DNA of 64,000 nt from JANSYA01 sp965243385 (lineage in GTDB: Bacteria; Spirochaetota; Leptospiria; Leptospirales; Leptonemataceae). Shown here in pieces: positions 57,403-64,000 of this stretch (its first letter is position 1; every line of letters starts with the position of its first letter). The notes beneath the pieces are model-generated. The model searched no databases. It saw nothing but the letters and a program-made list of their open reading frames with translations, and was not told the origin of the DNA. Location: positions 2,480,001-2,544,000 of the forward strand of contig CBDEUV010000002.1 of the NCBI GenBank assembly GCA_965243385.1, given 5' to 3'. The translations under genes were made by a program, and so were the position numbers.

Positions 57403-57840
57403 TTACCAGTTCTTTTTGTTCGCGAAAGTTTCTTTCACAGTGCGCGCGAAAGAGAAACGCGGCTTGCGGGACGCCGGACGCGCCTTGATCTGCATCGGCT
57501 CGCCCGTGAAGGGGTTGGTTCCGGTGCCGGCTTTCCGCGCTTTGACTTCGGAATACATGAGGTTGCCCAGAAAGGGCAGCTTCACTTTTTCGCCGCTGGC
57601 CGCGACAATCGCCGCACGTTCGAAGGATTCGTCCAGGACGCGTTTCATGTCGGTTCTTTTGATTCTCAGCTCGCCCTTGCGAGTGATTTCGGCGACTTCG
57701 AGTACGCCTTCGAGAATATCATCATGTAGTACGAATTTTTCACCGGCGGGGGGCCGCTTCACGGCTTTCTTTGCCGTCTTTTTAGCCACTTTCGAAGCGG
57801 TTTTTGCAGCCGCTTTTTTAGCCGTTTTCTTTTTTGCCAT
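57403..57840 (-). CDS. HU/IHF-family DNA-binding protein with Lys/Ala-rich N-terminal tail
   Basis: This is a 145-residue nucleoid protein. The C-terminal part is an HU domain with the signature GTNPFTGEPMQIKA at 107-120 followed by RPASRKPRFSF. The N-terminal 30 residues are almost only Lys and Ala (AKKTAKKAAAK-type repeats), like histone H1 tails. Tailed HU proteins of this kind bind DNA more tightly and are known in several phyla. The start at 57840 has AGGAG 11-12 bases upstream. The frame extends to 58053 but not as credible protein. An A6T6 tract lies at 57896-57907, 56-67 bases before the start, and may bend DNA or act as an UP-type element. Confidence 0.9.
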   Translation of the reverse strand: MAKKKTAKKAAAKTASKVAKKTAKKAVKRPPAGEKFVLHDDILEGVLEVAEITRKGELRIKRTDMKRVLDESFERAAIVAASGEKVKLPFLGNLMYSEVKARKAGTGTNPFTGEPMQIKARPASRKPRFSFARTVKETFANKKNW

Positions 57841-57895
57841 GTCTAGAATATCTCCTGCCTGGGTATAGGTCCAGGGGGGTGTACTGTGACGCAAG

Positions 57896-57907
57896 AAAAA
57901 ATTTTTT
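57896..57907. promoter_or_regulatory. A6T6 tract upstream of the HU-like gene
   Basis: AAAAAATTTTTT is a 12-base palindromic A/T tract in a GC-rich region. It lies 56-67 bases before the HU ATG, in the 113-base gap after the SPOR gene. It could be a bent or UP element of an HU promoter, or part of a SPOR-gene terminator; a TTGCGT lies just downstream but no good -10 is evident. Confidence 0.3.
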
Positions 57908-57953
57908 ATCTTCGTTGTGAAAGCTACGAAAAGGGCGGGAAATCCAGTCGTTT

Positions 57954-58634
57954 TTACTCGATTTCGAATAGCTTCGCGGCGGAGAGTCCCGGAATACCGG
58001 ATGCAATCGCCGTATCGAGCGCCTCGCGCGCGGCGTCTTCGGATCGAAAGCAACCGAGGAATACGTTCTGTCGATTGCTGCCGTCGCCCAGCTTCACTCG
58101 AAAAGCCAGGTAGCGGCCCGGGGAAGACTCGCGAACATTCTTACATTGAACCGGCTTCGCCTGCGCGAGATCGGGATGATTGTTCAATCGACCGGCCAGC
58201 AGCTCGGCCGCCCGGGGCGCGAATGTGCCGACGCGTACGAGATAACGACCGTCCATATGATCGCGCAGCGCTTCCCGGGCGTTCGGCGACGAGACGTCGG
58301 CGTTCGCGCTGGTATTTGCGAAAGCGGTCCCGCCCCCCGACGTCGCGGAACCACCCGAACCCGGGTCGGGATTCTTGACGAGCGTCGCATCCACGTGGCG
58401 CAAATAGCCAAGCTGGATGCCCGCCATCATACCGACGGTAAAAGCCAGAATCAGCAGCGCCAGCACCAGCACGATGGTGCGATTGCGGCGCTTCAGGCTC
58501 ACGGGCTCGGCGGTTACGGTGGCGCCGACGGCGAAAGCGCTCGCTTCGTGCCGGGGCAAGCCGCTGCCGTGCTGAGGCCCGCCCTGAAAGGGCGATGGGC
58601 GATTTATACGTGAGGAAAAATCGATATTTTGCAT
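57954..58634 (-). CDS. SPOR-domain-like membrane protein
   Basis: This encodes 226 residues with a cytoplasmic N terminus (about 1-50), one transmembrane helix (53-73, IVLVLALLILAFTVGMMAGI), a Gly/Ser/Asn-rich linker (about 90-120) and a C-terminal SPOR-like domain (about 128-220; GRYLVRVGTFAPRAAELLAGRL and RYLAFRVKLGDGSNRQNVFLGCFRSEDAAREAL). SPOR domains bind septal glycan strands lacking stem peptides, so a division or envelope role is likely. It shares a 72-base divergent promoter region with the OmpA-like/HhH gene and sits upstream of HU. Confidence 0.8.
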   Translation of the reverse strand: MQNIDFSSRINRPSPFQGGPQHGSGLPRHEASAFAVGATVTAEPVSLKRRNRTIVLVLALLILAFTVGMMAGIQLGYLRHVDATLVKNPDPGSGGSATSGGGTAFANTSANADVSSPNAREALRDHMDGRYLVRVGTFAPRAAELLAGRLNNHPDLAQAKPVQCKNVRESSPGRYLAFRVKLGDGSNRQNVFLGCFRSEDAAREALDTAIASGIPGLSAAKLFEIE

Positions 58635-58706
58635 GCGTGAGACCTGCGTCGCTGTTAGAAAATATCGGTGAAAGGGCCCGATTGAACCGAAAATTTATTA
58701 GCGGAG

Positions 58707-59966
58707 ATGAACGACCCCGGCCTTCAGATATTGCCCCGACCCCGGGCCGCCGTCCGCGGCGCTGCGGGCCTTGCGCGTCGCTCCGCTTTGAAGCGACGGC
58801 TGGTCGGCGGGCTGGCGCTTCCGCTGCTGTTGTTGACTGGCATCGGAACAGGACCTGCGCTTCACGCACCGCCTGGACCCGACGGTCTGACCCTGCGCTA
58901 CGTGCTCCAGGAAGTCGACGTCGATCGCGCTCGCCGCGAACAACTGCGCTCCTATCTGACCGAAAGCTCGTCATCTTATTTGCTGGTGCAGGGTTTCGCC
59001 TGCGACACCGGGGGCTACGACGTGTCGGTACGGGTCGCCCGCCAGCGCGGCGCCGCAATCACAGGCGAGCTGGCGACTCTCCTGAAACAACAGGAGCCCA
59101 ATGCAGGACAGGGCCCGGATCGCGTTCGCGCGGCGGACCCGGCGGTGCTGCACGGAGCGGGCCGCGAAGCCTATCGCCGCTCGGAAGTGCGCCGTTTTCG
59201 CAGCGCCGCCGAACGGGACAGGGCCCTCGTCGCGGCCAATCGGGCGGCGGCCCGCTGGAACGCGGCAGCGCTTGAATTTCTGAATTCAGCGGCCGCGGAA
59301 GCAAATCGAAATACTGAAGATGCGCGAGGCCAGTCGTCGGGCGCCGCGACCCACGTCGATGCACCAGGAACGCAACCACAGTCCCGACGCGAGCTATTCT
59401 TTTTATTGGGGCTGTTGCTGCTCCTGCTGGTGGTAGGACTGATCTGGCTTTACGCCGGACGCCGCGAGGACCCGGCGAAGCATCGCCTGAACCCGGACGA
59501 AGCCGAAGCGCTGGAAATCTTAACGGGCGGCGCTGTGACTCCGGTCCCCGCCCCCGACGAAGGCGAAGCGCCGGTCGCCAGAACGGAAACAAAATCACGG
59601 CGGCGCTCCGGCAAAGAGAGCAGTGCGGCCGAAAGCGAGGCGGCGACAGTCAGCCCGCTCGCGACCGGCGGCGGGGCGATTCACGAATTTATCGACAGAG
59701 CAAGGAACCAGAACATGGGCGTAAAAAAGAAAAGCAAATCCAAAATCACTCCAATCTCCATTCGCGGCGCGGTCGACCGCGACTTCGAAGAGAAAAGTCT
59801 GGGCGAGTTGAGCCGCGCTCCGATTCACGCTCTCGAAGGCCTGACGCCCCGACACGCCCGCATGATGGAAGAAGCCTTCGGCGTAAAAACCGTCGAAGAC
59901 CTGGCGCGACTCAAGTACGTCGAAATCGCCCGCGCGATCGTCGTACTCTCGCGCTTCGAAAAGTAG
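58707..59966 (+). CDS. Membrane protein with OmpA-like N-terminal and helix-hairpin-helix-like C-terminal parts
   Basis: This is a 419-residue protein of odd design. A hydrophobic segment (about 31-49) acts as signal or anchor. Residues about 66-125 resemble an OmpA peptidoglycan-binding core (LRSYLTESSSSYLLVQGFACDTGGYDVSVRVARQRGAAI, with the Asp and Arg of the family). A long coiled-coil-like region and a transmembrane helix (about 230-250) follow. A basic low-complexity stretch leads to a C-terminal HhH-like domain (about 373-419, ALEGLTPRHARMMEEAFGVKTVEDLARLKYVEIARAIVVL). This would put a glycan-binding domain outside and a nucleic-acid- or protein-binding domain inside. It is divergent from a SPOR-domain gene. 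Confidence 0.75.
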   Translation: MNDPGLQILPRPRAAVRGAAGLARRSALKRRLVGGLALPLLLLTGIGTGPALHAPPGPDGLTLRYVLQEVDVDRARREQLRSYLTESSSSYLLVQGFACDTGGYDVSVRVARQRGAAITGELATLLKQQEPNAGQGPDRVRAADPAVLHGAGREAYRRSEVRRFRSAAERDRALVAANRAAARWNAAALEFLNSAAAEANRNTEDARGQSSGAATHVDAPGTQPQSRRELFFLLGLLLLLLVVGLIWLYAGRREDPAKHRLNPDEAEALEILTGGAVTPVPAPDEGEAPVARTETKSRRRSGKESSAAESEAATVSPLATGGGAIHEFIDRARNQNMGVKKKSKSKITPISIRGAVDRDFEEKSLGELSRAPIHALEGLTPRHARMMEEAFGVKTVEDLARLKYVEIARAIVVLSRFEK

Positions 59967-60091
59967 CCCGGGGCTGGTTTTTTCCGGAATTTTTGGTGGA
60001 GCTTTCCGCCCCCTCCGCGTAATCTATTACCTGACGCCCCTATCGCGCACCAGAATGCGACCGGCCGTCAGGACAACCGCATATCGCCAGC

Positions 60092-61861
60092 ATTAGTGGA
60101 AATACCTCCGATCTCAAGAGCAGCCAGCACAAGCGCCTCAAAAAGATCACCGAGCGCCGCATCCGCGACGACGCCGTCGTCACTCAGGAATTCGCGCGCG
60201 AACTCTGCAGCATTTCGCACGAACTCAGCCGACAGCTCGGCTGCCTGATCGATCGTCAGGGCTACGTGCGCTACCTGATGGCCGGCGACGCCGTGCGCAT
60301 TTTTATTCCCGAGCTGGAACGCAACCGTTCCTCGCGTTTAAGGGGTCTGCGCCTGGTGCACACGCACATGAAAGGCGAAAGTTTGACCCAGGAGGATCTT
60401 TACGATCTGACCCTGCTGCGCCTGGATTATATCACCGCGATTACGATGGATCGCGCGGGCTTGCCTGCGAAGTACTACAGCGCGCATTTGCTGCCGGGTC
60501 AGAATCCCGGTTACCAGTTGGAAGATCCGGTCGCGCCGGGACAGCTCGCCGAAAATCTCAGCGAAACCATCGCCCACGTCGAAGGGCTCTTCTACGAAGC
60601 CGAAAAAACCAGTCGCAAAGCCGGCAACAAACCGCGGGCGCTGCTGGTCGGCGTCTATACCCCGGAGATGCGGCGCAAACGCAGCCCCGAAGACAGCATG
60701 GCCGAACTGCGCGAACTGTGTCTGACCGCGGGAGTCGAACCGATCGAAGCGATGGTTCAAAAACGCCAGAAGCTCGATCCTGTGACCCTGGTCGGTTCCG
60801 GTAAGGCTCGCGAGATTTCAATCCAGGCCGTGCAGCACAACGCGGAGATGATGCTCTTCGACCTGGAGCTGAGCCCCGCTCAGGCGCTGCGCCTGTCCTC
60901 GATCTGCGATTTGAAAATCATCGACCGCACCCAGTTGATTCTGGATATCTTCGCGCGCAACGCCCGCAGCCGCGACGGCAAGCTGCAGGTGGAACTCGCG
61001 CAGCTACGCTACCTCAAAGGCCGCCTGTCTGAAAAGGACGACAATATGTCGCGACTGACCGGCGGCATCGGCGGGCGCGGTCCCGGGGAAACGAAGCTGG
61101 AGATCGGCCGCCGACGCGTGAACGATCGCATCGCGCGATTAGAGAAAGAGCTCTCCTCGCTCAAAAAACGCCGCGAGCTGAATCGCACCCGGCGCAACGA
61201 CAGCAAAGTTCCGATCGTTTCGATCGTGGGCTATACCAACGCCGGCAAGTCGACGCTCTTAAACGCGCTAACGAACTCCGAGGTAATCTCTGAAGATCGA
61301 TTATTTGCGACGCTCGATACGACCACTCGCCGCGTGCGCTTCCCCGAAGAACGTGAAATCATTTTGTCAGACACCGTGGGATTTATCCACGAGTTGCCGC
61401 CGGAGCTGGAGCGCGCCTTCGAAGCGACCCTCGAAGAGTTGTTCGATTCGGATCTCCTGCTGCACTGCATCGACGTTTCCGATCCGCGCAAAGACCAGAA
61501 GATCGCCGCGGTCGAAACGATCCTTTCAAATATGGGACTGCAGGGCGTACCGCAGATTCGCGTTTATAATAAATGCGATCTATTGACTGACGCGGAGCGC
61601 GCGGAGTTACCGACCGGCCGGGCCGACGCGTTGTACGTTTCCGCGGCCAGCCGCGAAAATCTCGCTCCGCTGCTGGACCGCATCGACAGCCGGGTCTTCG
61701 CCCTGGGCGGGAGAGAGCCATCTATGGACGAATGGACCGCCGGAGGTACCGGAGATTCGAAAAATGATGGCGTCCAGCCGCCGGATATGCAGGCTGGGGC
61801 CGAGAGCTATGACGACGCGGACGGAAAATCAGTCGGTCCTTATTCAGGAATTGCTGGATGA
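60092..61861 (+). CDS. hflX: Ribosome-associated GTPase HflX; start codon unresolved (ATT)
   Basis: This encodes HflX, which splits stalled 70S ribosomes. From 60092 it is about 589 residues. The N-terminal domain begins SGNTSDLKSSQHKRLKKITERRI, as in many HflX proteins, then VGVYTPEMRRKR, the glycine-rich GGIGGRGPGETKLE, and the G domain: GYTNAGKSTLLNAL (G1), DTTTRRV (G2), LSDTVGFIHELP (G3) and NKCD (G4). The first normal in-frame start is GTG 60266, which would delete 58 conserved residues. No ATG, GTG or TTG lies in frame between the stop at 60032 and 60266; ATT at 60092 is at the expected position. The 3' end overlaps the J-domain gene by 53 bases. Confidence 0.9.
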   Translation: MSGNTSDLKSSQHKRLKKITERRIRDDAVVTQEFARELCSISHELSRQLGCLIDRQGYVRYLMAGDAVRIFIPELERNRSSRLRGLRLVHTHMKGESLTQEDLYDLTLLRLDYITAITMDRAGLPAKYYSAHLLPGQNPGYQLEDPVAPGQLAENLSETIAHVEGLFYEAEKTSRKAGNKPRALLVGVYTPEMRRKRSPEDSMAELRELCLTAGVEPIEAMVQKRQKLDPVTLVGSGKAREISIQAVQHNAEMMLFDLELSPAQALRLSSICDLKIIDRTQLILDIFARNARSRDGKLQVELAQLRYLKGRLSEKDDNMSRLTGGIGGRGPGETKLEIGRRRVNDRIARLEKELSSLKKRRELNRTRRNDSKVPIVSIVGYTNAGKSTLLNALTNSEVISEDRLFATLDTTTRRVRFPEEREIILSDTVGFIHELPPELERAFEATLEELFDSDLLLHCIDVSDPRKDQKIAAVETILSNMGLQGVPQIRVYNKCDLLTDAERAELPTGRADALYVSAASRENLAPLLDRIDSRVFALGGREPSMDEWTAGGTGDSKNDGVQPPDMQAGAESYDDADGKSVGPYSGIAG

Positions 61862-62705
61862 AATCGAATCGTGCCTGGTCGGCGAACGCTGGGACGTGCC
61901 GCTGGATTTCGTTCTGCAGCTTGTAGAGCTTTCTCGCGAAGAGTTTTATCGATACGTCTACGCCGAACGCGATCCAGGCAACTGGACCGAGCATATGCCC
62001 GAGAGCTTCACGGCGGAAAACACCCAGGATCTGATCTTCTTTTTAGAGCACGCTGGCCTGAACAGAGCGGGCGAATTATTTCACGCCGCCGGTTACTATT
62101 TTACCGAAGACCATTTACTGAACTGGTTCGAGTTCTTTCATTCGGTCACGCTGAGTCGCATGCAAAGCCATAGCATCGACGCCGAGCTGCTGGAAACCGC
62201 CATGGCCGGCTGCCAGCGTTTCGCGGACGCCGTCGAATTTTACGGCCACTGTAAATTCGACGAGGACGAAATGATCGCTTTCGCCGCCCGGCTGTTCCTG
62301 GAACAGCGCGGGATCGACCAGCATCGCGTGAGCTCCGGCATCTTAACCGAATTTCTGAAACGCCAGATTCATCAGCGCAATCTGATCTGGGAGCATTTGT
62401 ACCGAAGTATCTTCGGCCTGCTGCGCGATAACGCCCTGCGGCTGAATCTGGCGGGCGCCGAAGAGATCGACGAATTCGAGAACGCGCAGGGTGAAATCAG
62501 CCTGCTCGACCCGGAGCTTACGGGAGCGCTTAAGACTCTGGAGATGCCCGCCGACCGGCTGCCGGAACGCGAGCCTCTGAAAAAAAGCTACCGGGCTCTG
62601 CTCAAGCGCTTTCATCCCGACCTGAACCCCCAGGGACAGGAAAAAACTCGCGACCTGATCGCCGCTTACAGCCTGGTGGTCAGTCATCTGGGCGAAGCGG
62701 CCTGA
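61809..62705 (+). CDS. J-domain protein
   Basis: This is a 298-residue protein with a C-terminal J-like domain (about 255-295): EPLKKSYRALLKRFHPDLNPQGQEKTRDLIAAYSLV, with the HPD motif needed to stimulate DnaK. The long N-terminal region is helical and acidic, without zinc-finger or G/F region, and is of no family I recognise. The start at 61809 is chosen for the GAGAG-type site just before it; it lies inside the last 53 bases of hflX in another frame, so expression may be coupled. It likely acts as a specialised DnaK co-chaperone. The gene ends 42 bases before the thioredoxin-fold gene. Confidence 0.8.
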   Translation: MTTRTENQSVLIQELLDEIESCLVGERWDVPLDFVLQLVELSREEFYRYVYAERDPGNWTEHMPESFTAENTQDLIFFLEHAGLNRAGELFHAAGYYFTEDHLLNWFEFFHSVTLSRMQSHSIDAELLETAMAGCQRFADAVEFYGHCKFDEDEMIAFAARLFLEQRGIDQHRVSSGILTEFLKRQIHQRNLIWEHLYRSIFGLLRDNALRLNLAGAEEIDEFENAQGEISLLDPELTGALKTLEMPADRLPEREPLKKSYRALLKRFHPDLNPQGQEKTRDLIAAYSLVVSHLGEAA

Positions 62706-62747
62706 AAAAAACTATATCCATCGCCGCCCGCAGGAGTCTAATCGCAT

Positions 62748-63644
62748 ATGTCCGTTTCGACCGTTTCGACCGTTTCGCCTACCGCCGATCAAAAGAGATC
62801 GCGTCCTCCGCGTAGACGCTTCAGTATCGCCCTTGCGGCTGCGCTCTTATTCGGATCCGGAGCGCTGCACGCCCAGGATGCGGGCTACTGGCAAGAGAAT
62901 TTCGAGAGCGCCCTGCAGCAGGCGCGGTCGCAGAAAAAGATCGTGATCGTCGATATCTATGCGCCGTGGTGCGGTTATTGCCGGAAGCTGCAGCGCGAAG
63001 TCTATCCCTCGAAAGAAGTCCGAACGGAAACCGATCAATTCGTGCGGGTGCGCATCGACGGGGAAAAGAATCCGCAGCTGATGCGCAAATATCAGGTCCG
63101 CGGTTATCCGACGATCGTCTTTCTGGATTCGAACGGCAAAGAGATCGACCGCATCGGCGGCTATATGCCGACCCGGCCTTTCGCCCGCAAATTGCGGGAC
63201 GTGCGGCGCAAAGGCAATCGCGAAAACGATTTGCTGCGCGAGCTGAAGGGCCGGCCCAAAAGCGTGCTTCTGAATTTCCGCGCGGGCGTATATTATTACG
63301 AAAGCGGCGACGCCGCGCGCGCCCGCCAGTACTTTCTGAAATCCTTTCGAGGGGAAGCGGATGCGAACGGCGCGGACAAACGCCGCGACGCATTGTACAA
63401 CGCCGCCATCGCATCGATGGATCTGGAAGAGCATGCGAGCGCGCTGAAATACTGGAATCTGTACATTAAAAATTATCCGCAACTGGACCGCGACCACGCC
63501 TACGCCCGCTATTATCGCGGACAGAGTCTGGTCTTATTGGGCCGCAAAGGCCAGGCCCGGATGGATTTCGCCTTCGCCAGCAAGAACCTGCCGGATGGAC
63601 GCGACCGGGCCGAAGCCGCTCAGTTTCTGGCCGCACTGGACTGA
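62748..63644 (+). CDS. Secreted thioredoxin-fold protein with TPR-like C-terminal part
   Basis: This encodes 298 residues. A 23-residue hydrophilic lead (VSTVSTVSP, coded by a 9-base tandem repeat) precedes a signal peptide (about 25-42, ending LHAQ). The thioredoxin domain (about 48-150) has W74-C75-G-Y-C78, and YQVRGYPTIVFLD carries the cis-proline. The rest (about 165-295) consists of TPR-like helices (ALYNAAIASMDLEEHASALKYWNLYIKNYP). It is probably a periplasmic disulfide reductase or protein-folding factor. It is in line with the hflX and J-domain genes, giving a small group with a proteostasis theme. Confidence 0.85.
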   Translation: MSVSTVSTVSPTADQKRSRPPRRRFSIALAAALLFGSGALHAQDAGYWQENFESALQQARSQKKIVIVDIYAPWCGYCRKLQREVYPSKEVRTETDQFVRVRIDGEKNPQLMRKYQVRGYPTIVFLDSNGKEIDRIGGYMPTRPFARKLRDVRRKGNRENDLLRELKGRPKSVLLNFRAGVYYYESGDAARARQYFLKSFRGEADANGADKRRDALYNAAIASMDLEEHASALKYWNLYIKNYPQLDRDHAYARYYRGQSLVLLGRKGQARMDFAFASKNLPDGRDRAEAAQFLAALD

Positions 63645-63712
63645 GTACGATCGGGTTCGTTGCGTCCCGTAATTCGCTCGACCCCGTATGCCCGCTTTCG
63701 CTTTCTGTATGC

Positions 63713-64000
63713 GTGAGCGCTCCGGAAGATTTTATATTGTCCCGCATTCGGGCCATGCACGGCTATACACCGGGTCTCCAGCTGAACGATCCGGAGATCA
63801 TCAAGCTGAACACGAACGAGAATCCCTTTCCGCTGTCGCCGGCGGCGCACGCCGCGATCCAGGCCGCGCTGAGCGACGATCGTCTACACCTGTATCCGGA
63901 ACCGCGTTCGCGCGAATTGCGCCAGGGAATCGCCGAGCACTTCGGAGTTTCCGAAGATCGCGCGCTGATCGGCAACGGTTCAGACGAAGTCCTGTCCATT
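63713..64000 (+). CDS. hisC: Histidinol-phosphate aminotransferase, 3' end outside window
   Basis: Only the first 96 codons are present, from GTG 63713 to the right edge. The sequence reads DFILSRIRAMHGYTPG, LNTNENPFPLSPAAHAAIQAAL, LHLYPEPRSRELRQGIAEHFGVSEDRALIGNGSDEVLSI. KLNTNENPF and YPEP..ELR are strong signatures of HisC, a PLP enzyme converting imidazole acetol phosphate to histidinol phosphate. The PLP lysine lies beyond the edge. There is no good ribosome binding site before the GTG. No other histidine gene is in the window. Confidence 0.88.
   Translation, partial: MSAPEDFILSRIRAMHGYTPGLQLNDPEIIKLNTNENPFPLSPAAHAAIQAALSDDRLHLYPEPRSRELRQGIAEHFGVSEDRALIGNGSDEVLSI

Noticed and set aside
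62748..62782. Nine-base tandem repeat (GTTTCGACC type) at the start of the thioredoxin-fold gene
   Set aside because: With fewer than three full copies it only encodes a short Val-Ser-Thr repeat before the signal peptide; it is too small to call a phase-variable tract.
1..64000. CRISPR arrays, tRNA/rRNA genes, insertion sequences, prophage or att sites
   Set aside because: I looked for regularly spaced repeats, tRNA T-loop patterns in intergenic gaps, transposase or integrase domains and flanking repeats; none was seen.

Overview
The window is a gene-dense, moderately high-GC stretch (high 50s to about 60 percent by eye) of a bacterial chromosome. I recognise about 58 protein-coding genes, most separated by under 200 bases or overlapping by 4, and I see no rRNA, tRNA, insertion sequence, prophage or CRISPR array. 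Several features point to a spirochaete of the order Leptospirales, probably a GC-rich Leptonema/Turneriella-type lineage rather than Leptospira itself. These are a leptospiral-type (R)-citramalate synthase, an SGNH/DUF1574-like protein beside an MBOAT acyltransferase, many lipoproteins with relaxed lipoboxes, a 7TMR-DISM/SpoIIE phosphatase, CsgG-like lipoproteins and a bactofilin. The taxonomy is inference from gene families only.

Layout. 1-5.1 kb: the 5' part of a nucleosidase, a small lipoprotein, an envelope-acylation pair (SGNH/DUF1574-like and MBOAT), a lone MCE (MlaD-like) protein and a zinc-ribbon protein. 5.1-11.0 kb: a minus-strand operon holding a large secreted protein built of about 20-residue aromatic/proline repeats, then MlaE, MlaD, MlaF, a MarR regulator and a MEST-like hydrolase lipoprotein. 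11.0-14.8 kb: an acyl-CoA carboxylase subunit, an ArsC/YfgD-like reductase, a Nudix hydrolase, and a MarR/RidA-family pair with a tandem operator-like repeat. 15.0-19.9 kb: a plus-strand operon of FAD oxidoreductase, SRPBCC, TIGR01777 epimerase, sugar-nucleotide-type epimerase and HAD-IB phosphatase. 20-26.5 kb: a small lipoprotein, 3-hydroxyacyl-CoA dehydrogenase, a membrane AraC regulator next to a fatty-acid-hydroxylase-type enzyme, and a 7TM SpoIIE phosphatase. 26.5-37.4 kb: a nuclease-helicase fusion divergent from a fused 5-oxoprolinase, an M28 peptidase with PDZ, an MFS transporter and a GHKL-like ATPase. 37.5-43.8 kb: a cation/proton antiporter, a cupin, a TauE exporter, citramalate synthase and a polysaccharide deacetylase. 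43.7-47.4 kb: a TPR protein and a CsgG-like lipoprotein operon. 47.5-53.0 kb: a Panacea-like protein, an OPT transporter and an OpuB-type osmolyte importer. 53.3-64 kb: a TANGO2 protein, DusA, bactofilin, dihydrolipoyl dehydrogenase, HU, a SPOR protein divergent from an OmpA-like/HhH membrane protein, HflX, a J-domain protein, a thioredoxin-fold protein and the start of HisC.

The common theme is the cell envelope: lipid transport, acylation, lipoproteins and peptidoglycan-binding domains. The most unusual observations are the repeat protein heading the Mla-type operon; two conserved genes (hflX and the OpuB-type ATPase) whose family-conserved N-termini have no ATG, GTG or TTG in frame but have an ATT at the expected place; a 21-bp perfect palindrome centred on one of those ATT codons; and two adjacent TTCA-N5-TGAA repeats in front of a RidA-family gene that lacks the catalytic arginine.
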